Assembly (NCBI GenBank): GCA_017937865.1
Contig: JAGBCU010000028.1
Coordinates: forward strand, 1 to 56,387
Direction: 5' to 3'
Length of the DNA stretch: 56,387 nucleotides
DNA from: Clostridia bacterium
GTDB taxonomy: Bacteria; Bacillota; Clostridia; Oscillospirales; Acutalibacteraceae
Part shown: positions 7,285-16,991 of the stretch, piece after piece
Layout of the letters: each line of letters starts with the position of its first letter
Position numbering within the stretch: the first letter of the stretch is position 1
Notes under the pieces: model-generated
Told to the model about the DNA's origin: nothing
The model's input: the letters and a program-made list of their open reading frames with translations, nothing else
Database searches by the model: none
Made by a program: the position numbers and the translations under genes

Positions 7285-9063
7285 ATGAATTCGGTTGTTG
7301 AATATAAAAACGGAAGACCATATATTTCTATAGACGGAAATTTGCATTATCCTCTTGCATATACTACTTACTTTGAAGAATGCGGTGAGTTTTCGGATTT
7401 TATAAAATCGGACTATAAAATGTTTTTTGTTAACGTTTCTTTTACCGATTTACCTATAAATAACGTTAGTGCTTTTTCGCCATTCAAAACGGGCGTTTTT
7501 GAAAAAAGTGAGCCTGATTACAAAGAATTTGACGGAGTTGTTGGTGGGATTTTAGCCGAATGCCCCGATGCATTGATTTTTCCGAGAATTAATATTGCAA
7601 TGCCTCGTAAATGGATTGCTGATAATACTGACGAATGTGTTTTAACCTCTTCGGGAATGCGAGAGGCTCTTTGGTCAAAGAGGTTTCTTGATGACGGTGC
7701 AAAGCTTTTGGAAAAGCTCGTTTCTCATATTCGTTCCTCTGATTACAGTAATAGAATTGCGGGATATCAGGTTTGCGGCGGCACAACTCAAGAATGGATG
7801 CATCACGATATGGCAGGCTCTTTTTCGGAAAAAGGGTTCCAACAATTCTGTAAATGGATGAAAGAAAAATACGGAAAAACTCACGTTCCCGTAATCACAA
7901 AGGATGATTTGTTCAAGCCGGGCTTTAATGAAACTGTCAGCCGGTATGGTGAATTTTGTTGTGAAGCTGCCGCAGCTGCCGTTGAGCATTTTTGCAAGAC
8001 GTTAAAAAGCCTTATAAACAATGAGCAGATTGTTGGTGCTTTCTACGGCTACAACGCCTTTGTAAACGATACTCTTCTAGGGCTTTTTGGGTTAAGACAT
8101 ATTATTGATTCGCCGTATATTGATTTCTTTTCATCGCCCTGTTGCTATGATTGCAACAGAAATTTGGGCGTTGATTGGGGAGATATGATAGCGGAAAAAT
8201 CCCTTAAGCTTCATAATAAGCTTTATTTCGTCGAATGTGATATAAGAACGTCACTTACAAAAAGAATGCAAGAATCCCGTCCGGGTTGGTATACGGGTGA
8301 TTATTTTAAGCTTGTAGACGATGAAGGCAATAAAACCGTTTGGAGCGGACCGGATACACTTGAGCTTTCCGTAAGTGCTATAAGAAAAGCCTTTGCCCAT
8401 CAGCTTACAAAGTCATCGGGCATCTGGTGGTTTGATATGTGGGGTGGTTGGTACCACAACGAAAAAATAATGCTTGAATTAAGCGAAATGAGAAATATTG
8501 CTGAAAACTCAAAAGCCAATGCAGATGCTTATCCGTCTGCCGATACAGTTGTTTTTATAGATGAAAAAGCGTATTTTAATAACCCGAGGTGTAGCGATTG
8601 TTGTAACAGTGTAAATAACATCAGGGTTGCAATGGGCAATACGGGTATACCTTTTGATTTGTGTATGACAGAGGATGCGAAAAAGGTTATTGGAAAATAT
8701 AAGGCTGCAATTTTCACAACCCCCTTACCCTCTGATAGCGGTAAAGAAGCTATGAGGCTTTGCGAAAAAATGAATATACCGTATTTCTTCCCCGAGGGTG
8801 AAAAAATCTTTATTTCTACCGATGAATTACGTGAATTTCTTGTTTCAAAGGGAGTTCATTGTTACAACTCTAAAAACAACGTGATTTATTGTGGCAATGG
8901 TTTTATAGGGATTCATACGTCAGCCGCGGGTGAGGTTGAGATTAAATTACCTGAAAAATATAAGGTTAAAGCACTTTTGGGTACAAGCATTGAGGAGCAA
9001 AGCACCGACGTAATTTCTCTATATATGAAAAAACACGGTACGGCATTGTTTGAGTTGTTATAA
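7285..9063 (+). CDS. Clan GH-A glycoside hydrolase (beta-galactosidase-like, GH42/GH35 type)
   Basis: A 592-residue intracellular protein without signal peptide. The region from about 1 to 400 looks like a TIM-barrel glycosidase. A likely acid/base Glu is E170 in GYQVCGGTTQEW, at the end of a strand, and a likely nucleophile Glu is E317 in LYFVECDIRT, a pairing typical of clan GH-A. A flavodoxin-like trimerisation-style region follows (about 420-520, including TTPLPSDSGKEAM). The family assignment is by pattern only; it is a distant member and could be a beta-galactosidase, arabinopyranosidase or a new subfamily. It starts 10 bases after the GNAT fusion gene, preceded by GAGGCG. Confidence 0.65.
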   Translation: MNSVVEYKNGRPYISIDGNLHYPLAYTTYFEECGEFSDFIKSDYKMFFVNVSFTDLPINNVSAFSPFKTGVFEKSEPDYKEFDGVVGGILAECPDALIFPRINIAMPRKWIADNTDECVLTSSGMREALWSKRFLDDGAKLLEKLVSHIRSSDYSNRIAGYQVCGGTTQEWMHHDMAGSFSEKGFQQFCKWMKEKYGKTHVPVITKDDLFKPGFNETVSRYGEFCCEAAAAAVEHFCKTLKSLINNEQIVGAFYGYNAFVNDTLLGLFGLRHIIDSPYIDFFSSPCCYDCNRNLGVDWGDMIAEKSLKLHNKLYFVECDIRTSLTKRMQESRPGWYTGDYFKLVDDEGNKTVWSGPDTLELSVSAIRKAFAHQLTKSSGIWWFDMWGGWYHNEKIMLELSEMRNIAENSKANADAYPSADTVVFIDEKAYFNNPRCSDCCNSVNNIRVAMGNTGIPFDLCMTEDAKKVIGKYKAAIFTTPLPSDSGKEAMRLCEKMNIPYFFPEGEKIFISTDELREFLVSKGVHCYNSKNNVIYCGNGFIGIHTSAAGEVEIKLPEKYKVKALLGTSIEEQSTDVISLYMKKHGTALFELL

Positions 9064-9093
9064 TTAAATATAAACTACGGGGGATATGATAAA

Positions 9094-9459
9094 ATGACGT
9101 TTGAAGAAAGAAAAGAACAAGTGAAATCGTATTTGGGAAAAAGGGTTGTTATAGGCATCGACAGACCTATAGGCTATATTCATAAAAAGGAAAACTATTC
9201 CCTTACATATCCTATTAACTACGGCTATATTCCCGATGTTTTAGGCGGTGACGGTGAAGAGCTTGACGTTTATCTTTTAGGGGTTAATGAGCCTGTTGAA
9301 GAATATGAATGTGAGATTATTGCTATTGCTCACCGCCATAATGATATTGAAGATAAGCTTGTCGGTGCACCTATCGGTATGAGCTTTACAAAGAATGAAA
9401 TAGAAAATGCTATTCACTTTCAAGAGCAATATTACGATACAGAGATAGAAGCTCTCTGA
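9094..9459 (+). CDS. Short family I inorganic pyrophosphatase-like protein
   Basis: A 121-residue protein whose centre matches soluble inorganic pyrophosphatase: YPINYGYIPDVLGGDGEELD followed by VYLLG. This is the substrate and Mg-binding segment with its Asp residues. It would hydrolyse pyrophosphate, or it may have diverged. It is shorter than the usual ~175-residue enzymes but matches the compact form seen in Firmicutes. The last shared aspartates of the longer enzymes appear replaced by a short EDKLVGAP segment, so activity is likely but not certain. GGGGGAT precedes the start by about eight bases. Confidence 0.8.
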   Translation: MTFEERKEQVKSYLGKRVVIGIDRPIGYIHKKENYSLTYPINYGYIPDVLGGDGEELDVYLLGVNEPVEEYECEIIAIAHRHNDIEDKLVGAPIGMSFTKNEIENAIHFQEQYYDTEIEAL

Positions 9460-9519
9460 TAATTACGACTTGATTTAAAGCTTTAAAAACTTATAATGAT
9501 TTACAAAGCCGGTGATATA

Positions 9520-11610
9520 ATGAATACATATTTTAACGAGATAACTTCGAAGCCTGTAAATACAGATGATAGCGGAGTGCTTTACAAAATTCCCTCAGGT
9601 GCAATGTGCGGTAACGGCGATTTAGGCATTGTTTTTGACAACGGTGAAAAAGACCTTGTTATTCATATTTCAAAATGTGACTTTTGGAAATTTTTAAACG
9701 GCACTCACGGCGACGGCGGTATTAAAGCTGTAGGCGATTTGAGAATTAAAAATATTGATTTGGAAAGCTATAATATAAAGCAGTATTTTAATAAAGGTCT
9801 TCTTGAATGTAAATTCGGAAACGTTGAAATGGAGCTTTTCGTTGCCCCCGAAAACCTGATTTGCTTTGAGATTAAAGCTCACGAAAACGATATTCACGAA
9901 ATTGAAATAACTCTTCCCGATACTTGCGAGTCTTCTAATACCCAAGAAGAGATTAACGGTGTTAAGTGTTATAGCCGTAAATTCAGCGGTGAAAATATCA
10001 ATATTGAATCTTCAGTTGCGGTTTGTTTAAAAGAGCTTAACTCAAATACTGTTGACGGCGTTACCGCTACTCGCTATTGTGTTTCGGTTATTACAAATTT
10101 TGATGCTGACGATTATGTTTCTAAAGGCTTGGAAACTGTTTTTTCCTGCGATTATGATGCCGAAAAAACTAAAACACAAGAAAAGTGGGAAAGCTTCTTT
10201 TCAGCCTCTAAAGTAACTCTTGAAGATAAAGAGATTGAAAAATTCTACAATTCAAGCCTTTTTCATCTTGCAGGCTGTATGGGTAATAAAGAGTTTCCGC
10301 CCGGATTATTCGGTAACTTTATAACTGATGATTTCTTCCCTTGGGCAGGGGACTATCATATGAATTACAACTATGAAGCCCCGTATTATTGCATTTTCTC
10401 GTCTAATCACCCCGAGCTTTTCGACGGATATATGGCACCCGTTAACGAAATGAAAGCCGAGGCAAAAAGAATGGCAGGTCTTTTCGGTTGCAGGGGCTAT
10501 GCTTTCCCCGTAAGCTTCGGACCTAAAGCTCTTGACGTTTACAGTCAGGCGGATTGTAAGGAGCACGGTATACTTTTTCTCGGTCAAAAAAGTCATGCCG
10601 CTTATGCTTGTGTAATTCCTATAATGCATTGGTTTTCAACCTACGATAAAGAATATGCCCTTGAAAATTACTACGATTTCGTTTTAAATACAGCAGCCTT
10701 TTGGGAGGATTACCTTGTAAAAGAAAAAGGCAAATACGTTATAAAAGGGGATGCTGCTCACGAAATTCCCTATTATCGTGGTAAGGATTTCAAATATATA
10801 ACTCATTTCGGTCAGGTGAATACCGTAAATGCTATAAACTCCCTGGGTCTTGTAAAGCTATTGTTTAATGCAGTTTACGATATGTCCAGAGAGCTTGGGC
10901 TTAACTCTGAGAAATATTCTTTGTGGGAAGATATTATCGAGAATTTAAGCGATTTTCCCACCTTTATTAAAAAGGGGAAGAAATGCTTCAGATATGCGAA
11001 ATTCGGTATTCGTTGGAGAAACGAAAACACCGTTGGTCTTCAGCATATTTATCCCGCATCTCAAATCGGTCTTTCGTCTGATGAAAAGCTTCTTAAAATC
11101 GCAAAAAACACTTATTTTATTAACGATAGAAGATTGGATGATAACGGCTCTAACTCTTATCTTCCGGCAGGTGCGAGAATTGGCGTTGACCCCGATTTTC
11201 TTATAGAGGGTATTCATCAGAATATAAAAGAATTCGGGCTTCCAAACAGGCTTTTCCGTCATCACGGCGGAGGTATTGAGCATCTTACAACAATTCCCGC
11301 AACAATAAACGAGATGCTTATGCAAAGCCATCAAGGCGTTATAAGGCTTTTCCCTTGTTGGAATAAAGCTTCAGATGCATCCTTCGAAAATCTTCGTGCC
11401 GACGGGGCATTCCTTGTTTCTGCAGATCTTAAGGGCGGAAAGGTTACCTCTCTTAAAATTAAGAGCCTTATGGGTAGAAAATGCACCGTGAAATGCGACG
11501 GAATTAATGCTTTAATAAATAAAGCGGATAATAAAGAAATTCCCTATGAAAGAAACGGAAATACAGTTTCTTTTGAAACCCAAAAGGATGCGGAGTATAT
11601 TTTAATATAA
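9520..11610 (+). CDS. GH95-like six-hairpin glycoside hydrolase
   Basis: About 696 residues, no signal peptide. The N-terminal beta domain opens with PSGAMCGNGDLGIVFDN, then an (alpha/alpha)6 region contains GLFGNFITDDFFPWAGDYHMNYN, which parallels the catalytic-barrel entry motif of GH95 alpha-L-fucosidases. The C-terminal LRADGAFLVSADLKGGKVTSL segment is the typical end domain of that group. A catalytic Asp/Glu pair cannot be fixed by eye and the protein may belong to a neighbouring family. Start taken at 9520, where GGTGAT is close; the ATG at 9496 has no ribosome binding site. Fucosidase or galactosidase activity is inference. It is the last gene of the forward run. Confidence 0.7.
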   Translation: MNTYFNEITSKPVNTDDSGVLYKIPSGAMCGNGDLGIVFDNGEKDLVIHISKCDFWKFLNGTHGDGGIKAVGDLRIKNIDLESYNIKQYFNKGLLECKFGNVEMELFVAPENLICFEIKAHENDIHEIEITLPDTCESSNTQEEINGVKCYSRKFSGENINIESSVAVCLKELNSNTVDGVTATRYCVSVITNFDADDYVSKGLETVFSCDYDAEKTKTQEKWESFFSASKVTLEDKEIEKFYNSSLFHLAGCMGNKEFPPGLFGNFITDDFFPWAGDYHMNYNYEAPYYCIFSSNHPELFDGYMAPVNEMKAEAKRMAGLFGCRGYAFPVSFGPKALDVYSQADCKEHGILFLGQKSHAAYACVIPIMHWFSTYDKEYALENYYDFVLNTAAFWEDYLVKEKGKYVIKGDAAHEIPYYRGKDFKYITHFGQVNTVNAINSLGLVKLLFNAVYDMSRELGLNSEKYSLWEDIIENLSDFPTFIKKGKKCFRYAKFGIRWRNENTVGLQHIYPASQIGLSSDEKLLKIAKNTYFINDRRLDDNGSNSYLPAGARIGVDPDFLIEGIHQNIKEFGLPNRLFRHHGGGIEHLTTIPATINEMLMQSHQGVIRLFPCWNKASDASFENLRADGAFLVSADLKGGKVTSLKIKSLMGRKCTVKCDGINALINKADNKEIPYERNGNTVSFETQKDAEYILI

Positions 11611-11612
11611 AT

Positions 11613-11652
11613 AAAAAATCAGTTTCGTTTAATTTTACGAAACTGATTTTTT
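11613..11652. terminator. Bidirectional terminator between convergent glycosidase genes
   Basis: A 16-bp perfect stem (AAAAAATCAGTTTCGT with its complement ending in TTTTTT) around an eight-base loop. A-tract on one side and T-tract on the other allow termination in both directions. Confidence 0.9.
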
Positions 11653-11657
11653 TACTT

Positions 11658-13472
11658 TTATTTAGCTTTTAATATCGGCATTTCCGTCATACGAAGTTTT
11701 GAACAACCGTAGGGGATAAGCTCGATTTTTTGCACCTCTGAAATCGGTTTTGTTGATTTAGGAGTTTTTCTTGCAATCGATTTGTAGGGAAATTTAAGTC
11801 CCCAGTCAATTTGTTGCATATTTGCTTTTATAGCTACGGGCGGATTCTTTTGAGAGAACGGTATATCACCAATTCCATTGAAGTCAATTTCAAAGCTACT
11901 GTCAGAAAAACCGTAATTCCAAGATGATTTAGGAATAAACTGATAATCGCAATAAGGAAACTTTCTTTCAACACCTTTTTTTATGTATTCTCTCATTACT
12001 TTTTCGTATTCAATAGGAACAGAGAAAAGAAGTGAGCCCATTTGTAATACGTAAAGGTTATTAGGTCTGTTTTTGAGGTAAGGTGTTGCTTCAAATTCAA
12101 TTATGATTTCAGTTTCACCTGGATTTATATTGAATTCAAGGTTTTTAGCCTCTTTGTTTTCACCGTTAACCTTAAGATTTTTTGCAAAAGAGGGAATGCG
12201 GATTTCAAAATCAAAGTTTTTATCTGCATCAATAAAATAATGCATTTTGTTTTCAAAGGGATAGTTTGTTTCAAGCTTAATCGTAATACCTTTATCCTTT
12301 AAAACAGAGGGGAGCATAACCGCGTTGATTATGGTGTTATCCTTATGCATAAACGGTGTAAGTGCGAACTTTGGCCAGCCTTGGTTGAAGTTTGCAGTAC
12401 AGCAACCAAAGTTTGGCTCAAGACCGAAGGTGTGTGCATAAGGGCCGTTTGTACTCCAGGGTGCCATAATCATTGTTTTTTGACAAGCTATCTGATTAAC
12501 CTGCTGAACGTATTGATGGGTCCACATATCCTCGCTAAGCGTTGCAGGAAGAGCATTAAATGCGAGCATTTCAAGACGCTCTGCCCATTTGCTGTCGCCC
12601 GTATGAGCAAAGATTTCTTCGTAAGAATACATTTGCTCAACTACAGCGCAACACTCCGTGCCTTTTGTTGGGTCAAGACCTGAAAGCACCTCGTCACCCG
12701 TAAATCCCTCAAAAGCGGTGCCGTTGTATTTATCAAGAAGCTTACGAAGCTTTTCTGCATTATCGGTATATTCTTCACCCAACAATTCGTGAGAAACTGC
12801 TTCGCTTTTAAGCATCATAGCAATATTTACTATATGAGTTTTTCTTAACCACATATGGCTCGGCTTTTTCCATGAGTCAATTGCGGTGTTATAGTCGAAG
12901 CTTTGTTCTCTAATAATCTTTGCAAGCTCTTTTATCCACTCTTCGCCGTACTTTTCGTATAAAAAATTGAGTGAAATAAAGGTTTCAAACCATCTGTATT
13001 TGCCCCATTTGAACAATTGGATTTCTCCGTTTTTCAGAAGCTCGTAATAGTTCTTCAGTACCTTGTATATAACCTCGGGGATTCTTTCGTCACCCGAGCA
13101 ATCGTAATAAACCTTGAGAGTTTTACATATAAGCTGAATTGCCCACGTGTCGTATTTTGCTCTTTCCTCTTTTTTGCAAGGGCAAATCCAACCGTCATCC
13201 TCTTGTGCAGAAATAATTGCATTAATATATTTTTTAACCGTTTCAATCATTTCTTCGTTTTCAAGAAGATATGCAAGGGGAATAAAGCCGTCAAGCCAAT
13301 ATGGTACTCTTTCCCAACCCTCATGGTCACCGCCTATCCAGGCACTGTCACGGATATCGGGCCATATTTTATGAAGATTACCGCTTAAGCCCTCGGCTTG
13401 AATTTCAAGCTGACGGCGAAGCCAGCCTGAAGGTTTGAGTTCTTTTGATGTATAAAAATCCCATTTTTTCAT
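11658..13472 (-). CDS. GH127-family (DUF1680) beta-L-arabinofuranosidase-like enzyme
   Basis: A 604-residue cytoplasmic protein with the (alpha/alpha)6 barrel of GH127/DUF1680 (opening FYTSKELKPSGWLRRQLEIQ). The zinc-cysteine active site of characterised members appears intact: Glu273 and Cys275 in GTECCAVVEQ and the Cys pair 357-358 in EPNFGCCTANF, one of which would be the nucleophile. Start at 13472 is preceded by GAGGTGG; the upstream TTG reading is an artefact because it would translate the ribosome binding site. It lies 11 bases after the transporter gene and ends the reverse operon with it. Substrate is likely an arabinofuranoside, but the superfamily is broad. Confidence 0.85.
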   Translation of the reverse strand: MKKWDFYTSKELKPSGWLRRQLEIQAEGLSGNLHKIWPDIRDSAWIGGDHEGWERVPYWLDGFIPLAYLLENEEMIETVKKYINAIISAQEDDGWICPCKKEERAKYDTWAIQLICKTLKVYYDCSGDERIPEVIYKVLKNYYELLKNGEIQLFKWGKYRWFETFISLNFLYEKYGEEWIKELAKIIREQSFDYNTAIDSWKKPSHMWLRKTHIVNIAMMLKSEAVSHELLGEEYTDNAEKLRKLLDKYNGTAFEGFTGDEVLSGLDPTKGTECCAVVEQMYSYEEIFAHTGDSKWAERLEMLAFNALPATLSEDMWTHQYVQQVNQIACQKTMIMAPWSTNGPYAHTFGLEPNFGCCTANFNQGWPKFALTPFMHKDNTIINAVMLPSVLKDKGITIKLETNYPFENKMHYFIDADKNFDFEIRIPSFAKNLKVNGENKEAKNLEFNINPGETEIIIEFEATPYLKNRPNNLYVLQMGSLLFSVPIEYEKVMREYIKKGVERKFPYCDYQFIPKSSWNYGFSDSSFEIDFNGIGDIPFSQKNPPVAIKANMQQIDWGLKFPYKSIARKTPKSTKPISEVQKIELIPYGCSKLRMTEMPILKAK

Positions 13473-13483
13473 AATGTTCCACC

Positions 13484-14884
13484 TCAAGCGTTTACGGTTT
13501 CCTGTGTTTCTTGATTATCTGCATCAACGCCTTTTTTAACAAGGAAATATAATGGGATAAGCGCTAATACACAAACAATACCTGCCCAAAGGAACATATT
13601 CTTTGCAGGTACTATAACCTCGGCGTTTGCTTCGTTTATGATAGTTCTTGCAGCATATTGGCAAGCTGCGTCACCAATAAACGGACCTATTACCATAGGA
13701 AGAAGTACTGCAAATATCATTCTTACACCTTGGAAAAGACCTGATTTACCATCGGGGATAAAGTCCTTGATCGTTGCACCGAATAATATATTAACAAGAG
13801 CGTTACCAAGTACAACAGGTACTATGCTTACAAGGATAACGTAAATGCTTGTGCTTGTTGAAAGTAATAAAAAGCCTATTGTTAATACAATAACGCCTAT
13901 TACAAGGCAAAGCCCTCTTTTTTTCGTTGAAAGCTTGAGAAGAGTAACAATGCAAGCAAGAAGCACAGCCACAACAACAACTGCGGTTATTATAACGGGC
14001 GCTTTCAAGATGTTCTCAACACCGCCGTTATCGGGGAGCACAACGTATTGAACGTATGTAAGAAGATAGGGGTAGAAAACCTGGAAAGCAATAATTGCAA
14101 AGCAGAAGGCTACAAGAGAAAGGTAAAGCCTTGAATTCTCTTTTATAACTGATGGCTTGAAGCCGTAAATAAGGTCTGCCCAATAATTTGATGAGTTTTT
14201 TATTTGAGCAGTACGAGGTGGGTCTTTGATAAGGAAAAGACCTGCAACACCGCATAAGGTTACTACGATACCTAATCCTATAAAGAAAATCTTATAAGAA
14301 ATCGTACCCGCTTGAGCGAAGCTGCCTACACCGGTTACAGCAAATGAAGATACAGTACCAACAACGGATAAAACAGTTTCAACAACGGGCCTTTGTCTTG
14401 GTACGGTAACGTCTGTTACCCAAGCCTGAAAGGCGGCGTCATTACTCGTAGAGCCCATAAAGGTCATTACGATATCCATAAGAATAATAAACCAAACCGT
14501 GCAACCGAGAATTTTTGCTTCATCGGTAAGGTTAAGGAGACCTGCTACGTTTTCTTTCGTAATAAAACCGAACATAGCAGTAACAATACCCCAAAGGATA
14601 TAGCCAACAGAAATAAACATCTTACGGTTTTTTAATCTGTCGCTGAGAGCACCCATAATAAAGGTTGTAACAACCGCCGCAATAGCAGAAAGGGCAACCA
14701 TACGGGCAACCGCAGTAGTTGCCTCCATAGAGCCTATTATAGCTGCTTGTGAAACGTCGGCGTATATTTCGTTAGTGATAAATGTGTTGAAATACATATT
14801 CTCTGTATTCCAAGCAATACCACCCATAAAGCAAAACAGAGTGATTATTATCCAATTCTTTTTGCTGAGTTTTTCTTTAATCAT
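13484..14884 (-). CDS. GPH/MFS sugar symporter (copy 1)
   Basis: A 466-residue integral membrane protein with about 12 transmembrane segments in the glycoside-pentoside-hexuronide cation symporter style of the major facilitator superfamily. The first inter-helix loop carries a GALSDRLKNRKMF motif (MFS motif A: G...D+..++). It sits between the metallophosphoesterase and GH127 genes, 28 and 11 bases away, so it probably imports the oligosaccharide those enzymes handle. It is a full-length paralog of the transporter at 20505-21896; both begin MIKEKLSK and share AWNxENMYFNTF. Confidence 0.88.
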   Translation of the reverse strand: MIKEKLSKKNWIIITLFCFMGGIAWNTENMYFNTFITNEIYADVSQAAIIGSMEATTAVARMVALSAIAAVVTTFIMGALSDRLKNRKMFISVGYILWGIVTAMFGFITKENVAGLLNLTDEAKILGCTVWFIILMDIVMTFMGSTSNDAAFQAWVTDVTVPRQRPVVETVLSVVGTVSSFAVTGVGSFAQAGTISYKIFFIGLGIVVTLCGVAGLFLIKDPPRTAQIKNSSNYWADLIYGFKPSVIKENSRLYLSLVAFCFAIIAFQVFYPYLLTYVQYVVLPDNGGVENILKAPVIITAVVVVAVLLACIVTLLKLSTKKRGLCLVIGVIVLTIGFLLLSTSTSIYVILVSIVPVVLGNALVNILFGATIKDFIPDGKSGLFQGVRMIFAVLLPMVIGPFIGDAACQYAARTIINEANAEVIVPAKNMFLWAGIVCVLALIPLYFLVKKGVDADNQETQETVNA

Positions 14885-14912
14885 AGCTTCTTGATTCCTT
14901 GCTTAAATATTC

Positions 14913-16208
14913 TTAATCTACAACCGCCTGATATGTTACGTCCTCAAATTGCATTGTAACCTCTTCGCGAGTGAAGCCCTCAAGGTCGTATCTGTCAGAA
15001 TAGAAGTTATATTTATCAATTTGGAATGTTGTATCGGGCTTGCAGGTAATCATTGTACAGCCTCTTTGAGAGCCCTGCTTGTCGATGCCTGAATATGCGA
15101 AGTAGTCGATACTGTAGCCGTAGCTGAATTGAATTCCCTTGTATTCAAAGGTGGTGTTGTTTATGTGGTCGTGACCGTTAAACATCGCTTTAGTTGAGCC
15201 AAGCTCCAGCATTGTTTCGAAAAGGTCGTCTTCACCTAAACCGCAGTAAACCTTTCTTCCGCCTTCGCCGATTATACCCTCAATATATTTGAAATTGTCT
15301 GTGTCTTTAAAGCCGTTTTCTTGGAATTCAGTCCAGGCATCGTTCATTTCTACTAAAGGAATGTGGAAAAATGCGAGGGATTTCACTGTGCCGTAATCCT
15401 TATGTAAACCGCCGTTTACGTCACCTTGAATAGCTTTGATAGTCTTATTGTTTTCGCTATTCATTCTCTTAATCTCATTTTTATACCATTCAACCTGATT
15501 AGGATGAATGTTGTCGTATGTACCCTTGATGCTTTCGATAAGATTATTTTTAACGTAAGCCTGAGAGTCAATTAAAACTATTGCTTGAGTAATGAGCCCG
15601 TCAGAGTTTTTTACCTCAATAACGTGGTTGCCGTAGCCATCAACGTCTTCGGGACCTGCCTGGAATAAGCAATGCTTGAATTCTTCATCAGAATAAATCT
15701 CTGCAACTGCTTCTCTGTCAAAATATGAATAACATTCAGCATCGTGGTTACCGAATGTAACAGTCCAATAAACACCAAGGCTTTCCATAAGATTTCCGAA
15801 AGCCTTCGCACCGGAGTAATTGTTAAAAGTACCTGCCGTATAAGGAACGGGGAAAGCAATGTCACCTGTTGCAATAACAAGGTCAGGCTTTTCCTTTGTT
15901 ATCATTGTCGCAACTGCATTAAGTGCTTTTTCGTCAACCTCTTTCGAGAGAAAACCTCCGCCGATATGAATATCGGTAAGGTGCATTATCTTAAAATCCT
16001 CATCAGTTGTGAAATACCAATATCCGTTTTCATCCTTTTGAGGCGTAAGCTGGTTTTTTATTTCAAGTCCGCTGTAAGCTTCGCCTTTTTTCAAAAGATT
16101 TTGAAGAGATATAAGATTGAGACCTGTAATTACAATTGCGAGAATTATAACAACAGAAGCGACAATAAGTAATCTCTTTTTGGCTTTTTTACTTTTTCCG
16201 TTTGTCAT
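14913..16208 (-). CDS. Membrane-anchored calcineurin-like metallophosphoesterase
   Basis: 431 residues. A basic N-terminus and one hydrophobic helix (about 11-34) anchor an extracytoplasmic phosphoesterase domain. The di-metal motifs are present in order: HLTDIHIGGG (D79, H81), ATGDIAF (G115, D116), TFGNHDAECY (N154, H155, D156) and a late FNGHDHINN. This resembles the Dcr2/purple-acid-phosphatase-like branch. It is the first gene of the operon with the GPH transporter and GH127 enzyme, so it may dephosphorylate a sugar or glycan outside the membrane before uptake; that is inference. A -10 like TATAAT (16246-16251, reverse) and AAAGGAG precede it. Confidence 0.87.
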   Translation of the reverse strand: MTNGKSKKAKKRLLIVASVVIILAIVITGLNLISLQNLLKKGEAYSGLEIKNQLTPQKDENGYWYFTTDEDFKIMHLTDIHIGGGFLSKEVDEKALNAVATMITKEKPDLVIATGDIAFPVPYTAGTFNNYSGAKAFGNLMESLGVYWTVTFGNHDAECYSYFDREAVAEIYSDEEFKHCLFQAGPEDVDGYGNHVIEVKNSDGLITQAIVLIDSQAYVKNNLIESIKGTYDNIHPNQVEWYKNEIKRMNSENNKTIKAIQGDVNGGLHKDYGTVKSLAFFHIPLVEMNDAWTEFQENGFKDTDNFKYIEGIIGEGGRKVYCGLGEDDLFETMLELGSTKAMFNGHDHINNTTFEYKGIQFSYGYSIDYFAYSGIDKQGSQRGCTMITCKPDTTFQIDKYNFYSDRYDLEGFTREEVTMQFEDVTYQAVVD

Positions 16209-16268
16209 GATAGAAGAACTCCTTTCATATTGGAAAGTTTATTTAATTATAGCATTTATACAAAATAA

Positions 16269-16296
16269 AAAGCAACAGTTTTTACACTGTTGCTTT
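16269..16296 (-). terminator. Intrinsic terminator of the 41-aa/YkvA/membrane operon
   Basis: AAAGCAACAGT pairs perfectly with ACTGTTGCTTT around a six-base loop. On the reverse strand it follows the stop codon of the 216-residue membrane protein. Confidence 0.8.
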
Positions 16297-16314
16297 AAAA
16301 GTGTTTTATAACTA

Positions 16315-16965
16315 TCACAATTGATTATCGGTGGAAATTGATTCAGTTTTTTCATAAGGGTCTGCAAGCCAGTTTACATGCCATATATAGCAAAGCACAG
16401 GTAAGAAGCTTATGATACTACTGAATATATATGGCGAAAGTATTTCAAACATACTTATTGTTCCTTCGGGGTACGAACTGACTGTTTCTAAGGCTCTTTC
16501 ATAATTGCTCTGAAGTGTTTGTATAACAGAATGGAGAATAAGACAAAACTGAAAAAGAGGAATAACAAATCGGGATTTAACAACCTTTTCTCTTAATGGT
16601 GTTCCCTGTTTATTTATTGCAACGTAAGTATATGCAATTAACAACAGATAGAAAAGTATATCAAAAATGACAAAGGGGGTAACGTTGAGAAATAATCCGA
16701 TAATGTTGTATATCAGAAGTGTGGCTGTAGCAACTATAAGAGTATTATTGTATTTCTTCGTAAAAAGAGCTATACACATAAACATATTAGCGGCAGCCAT
16801 AATAAGCACTCTCAGAATACCTATAAAAGGTAAATCTACTTTGGTATCCAATATACCTGAGTGGTTGAAAATAAAGATGTTTAGAAGCGTTATAAGGTAT
16901 GAAAATGAAGCTATAAGAAAAATGATTGCAGGACCTTTTGGTTTTCTTATTGTTCGTTCGTTCAT
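16315..16965 (-). CDS. Hypothetical multi-pass membrane protein
   Basis: A 216-residue protein with about six hydrophobic segments (for example IIFLIASFSYLITLLNIFIF, VLIMAAANMFMCIALF, LIVATATLLIYNIIGLF, FVIFDILFYLLLIAYTYV) and a polar C-terminus. I do not recognise the family. It is the last gene of a reverse operon, 26 bases after the 555-residue membrane protein and ahead of the 16269-16296 terminator. It may work with that partner. Confidence 0.65.
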   Translation of the reverse strand: MNERTIRKPKGPAIIFLIASFSYLITLLNIFIFNHSGILDTKVDLPFIGILRVLIMAAANMFMCIALFTKKYNNTLIVATATLLIYNIIGLFLNVTPFVIFDILFYLLLIAYTYVAINKQGTPLREKVVKSRFVIPLFQFCLILHSVIQTLQSNYERALETVSSYPEGTISMFEILSPYIFSSIISFLPVLCYIWHVNWLADPYEKTESISTDNQL

Positions 16966-16991
16966 AATAGTTCTCCTTTCGGCTTTATTTG

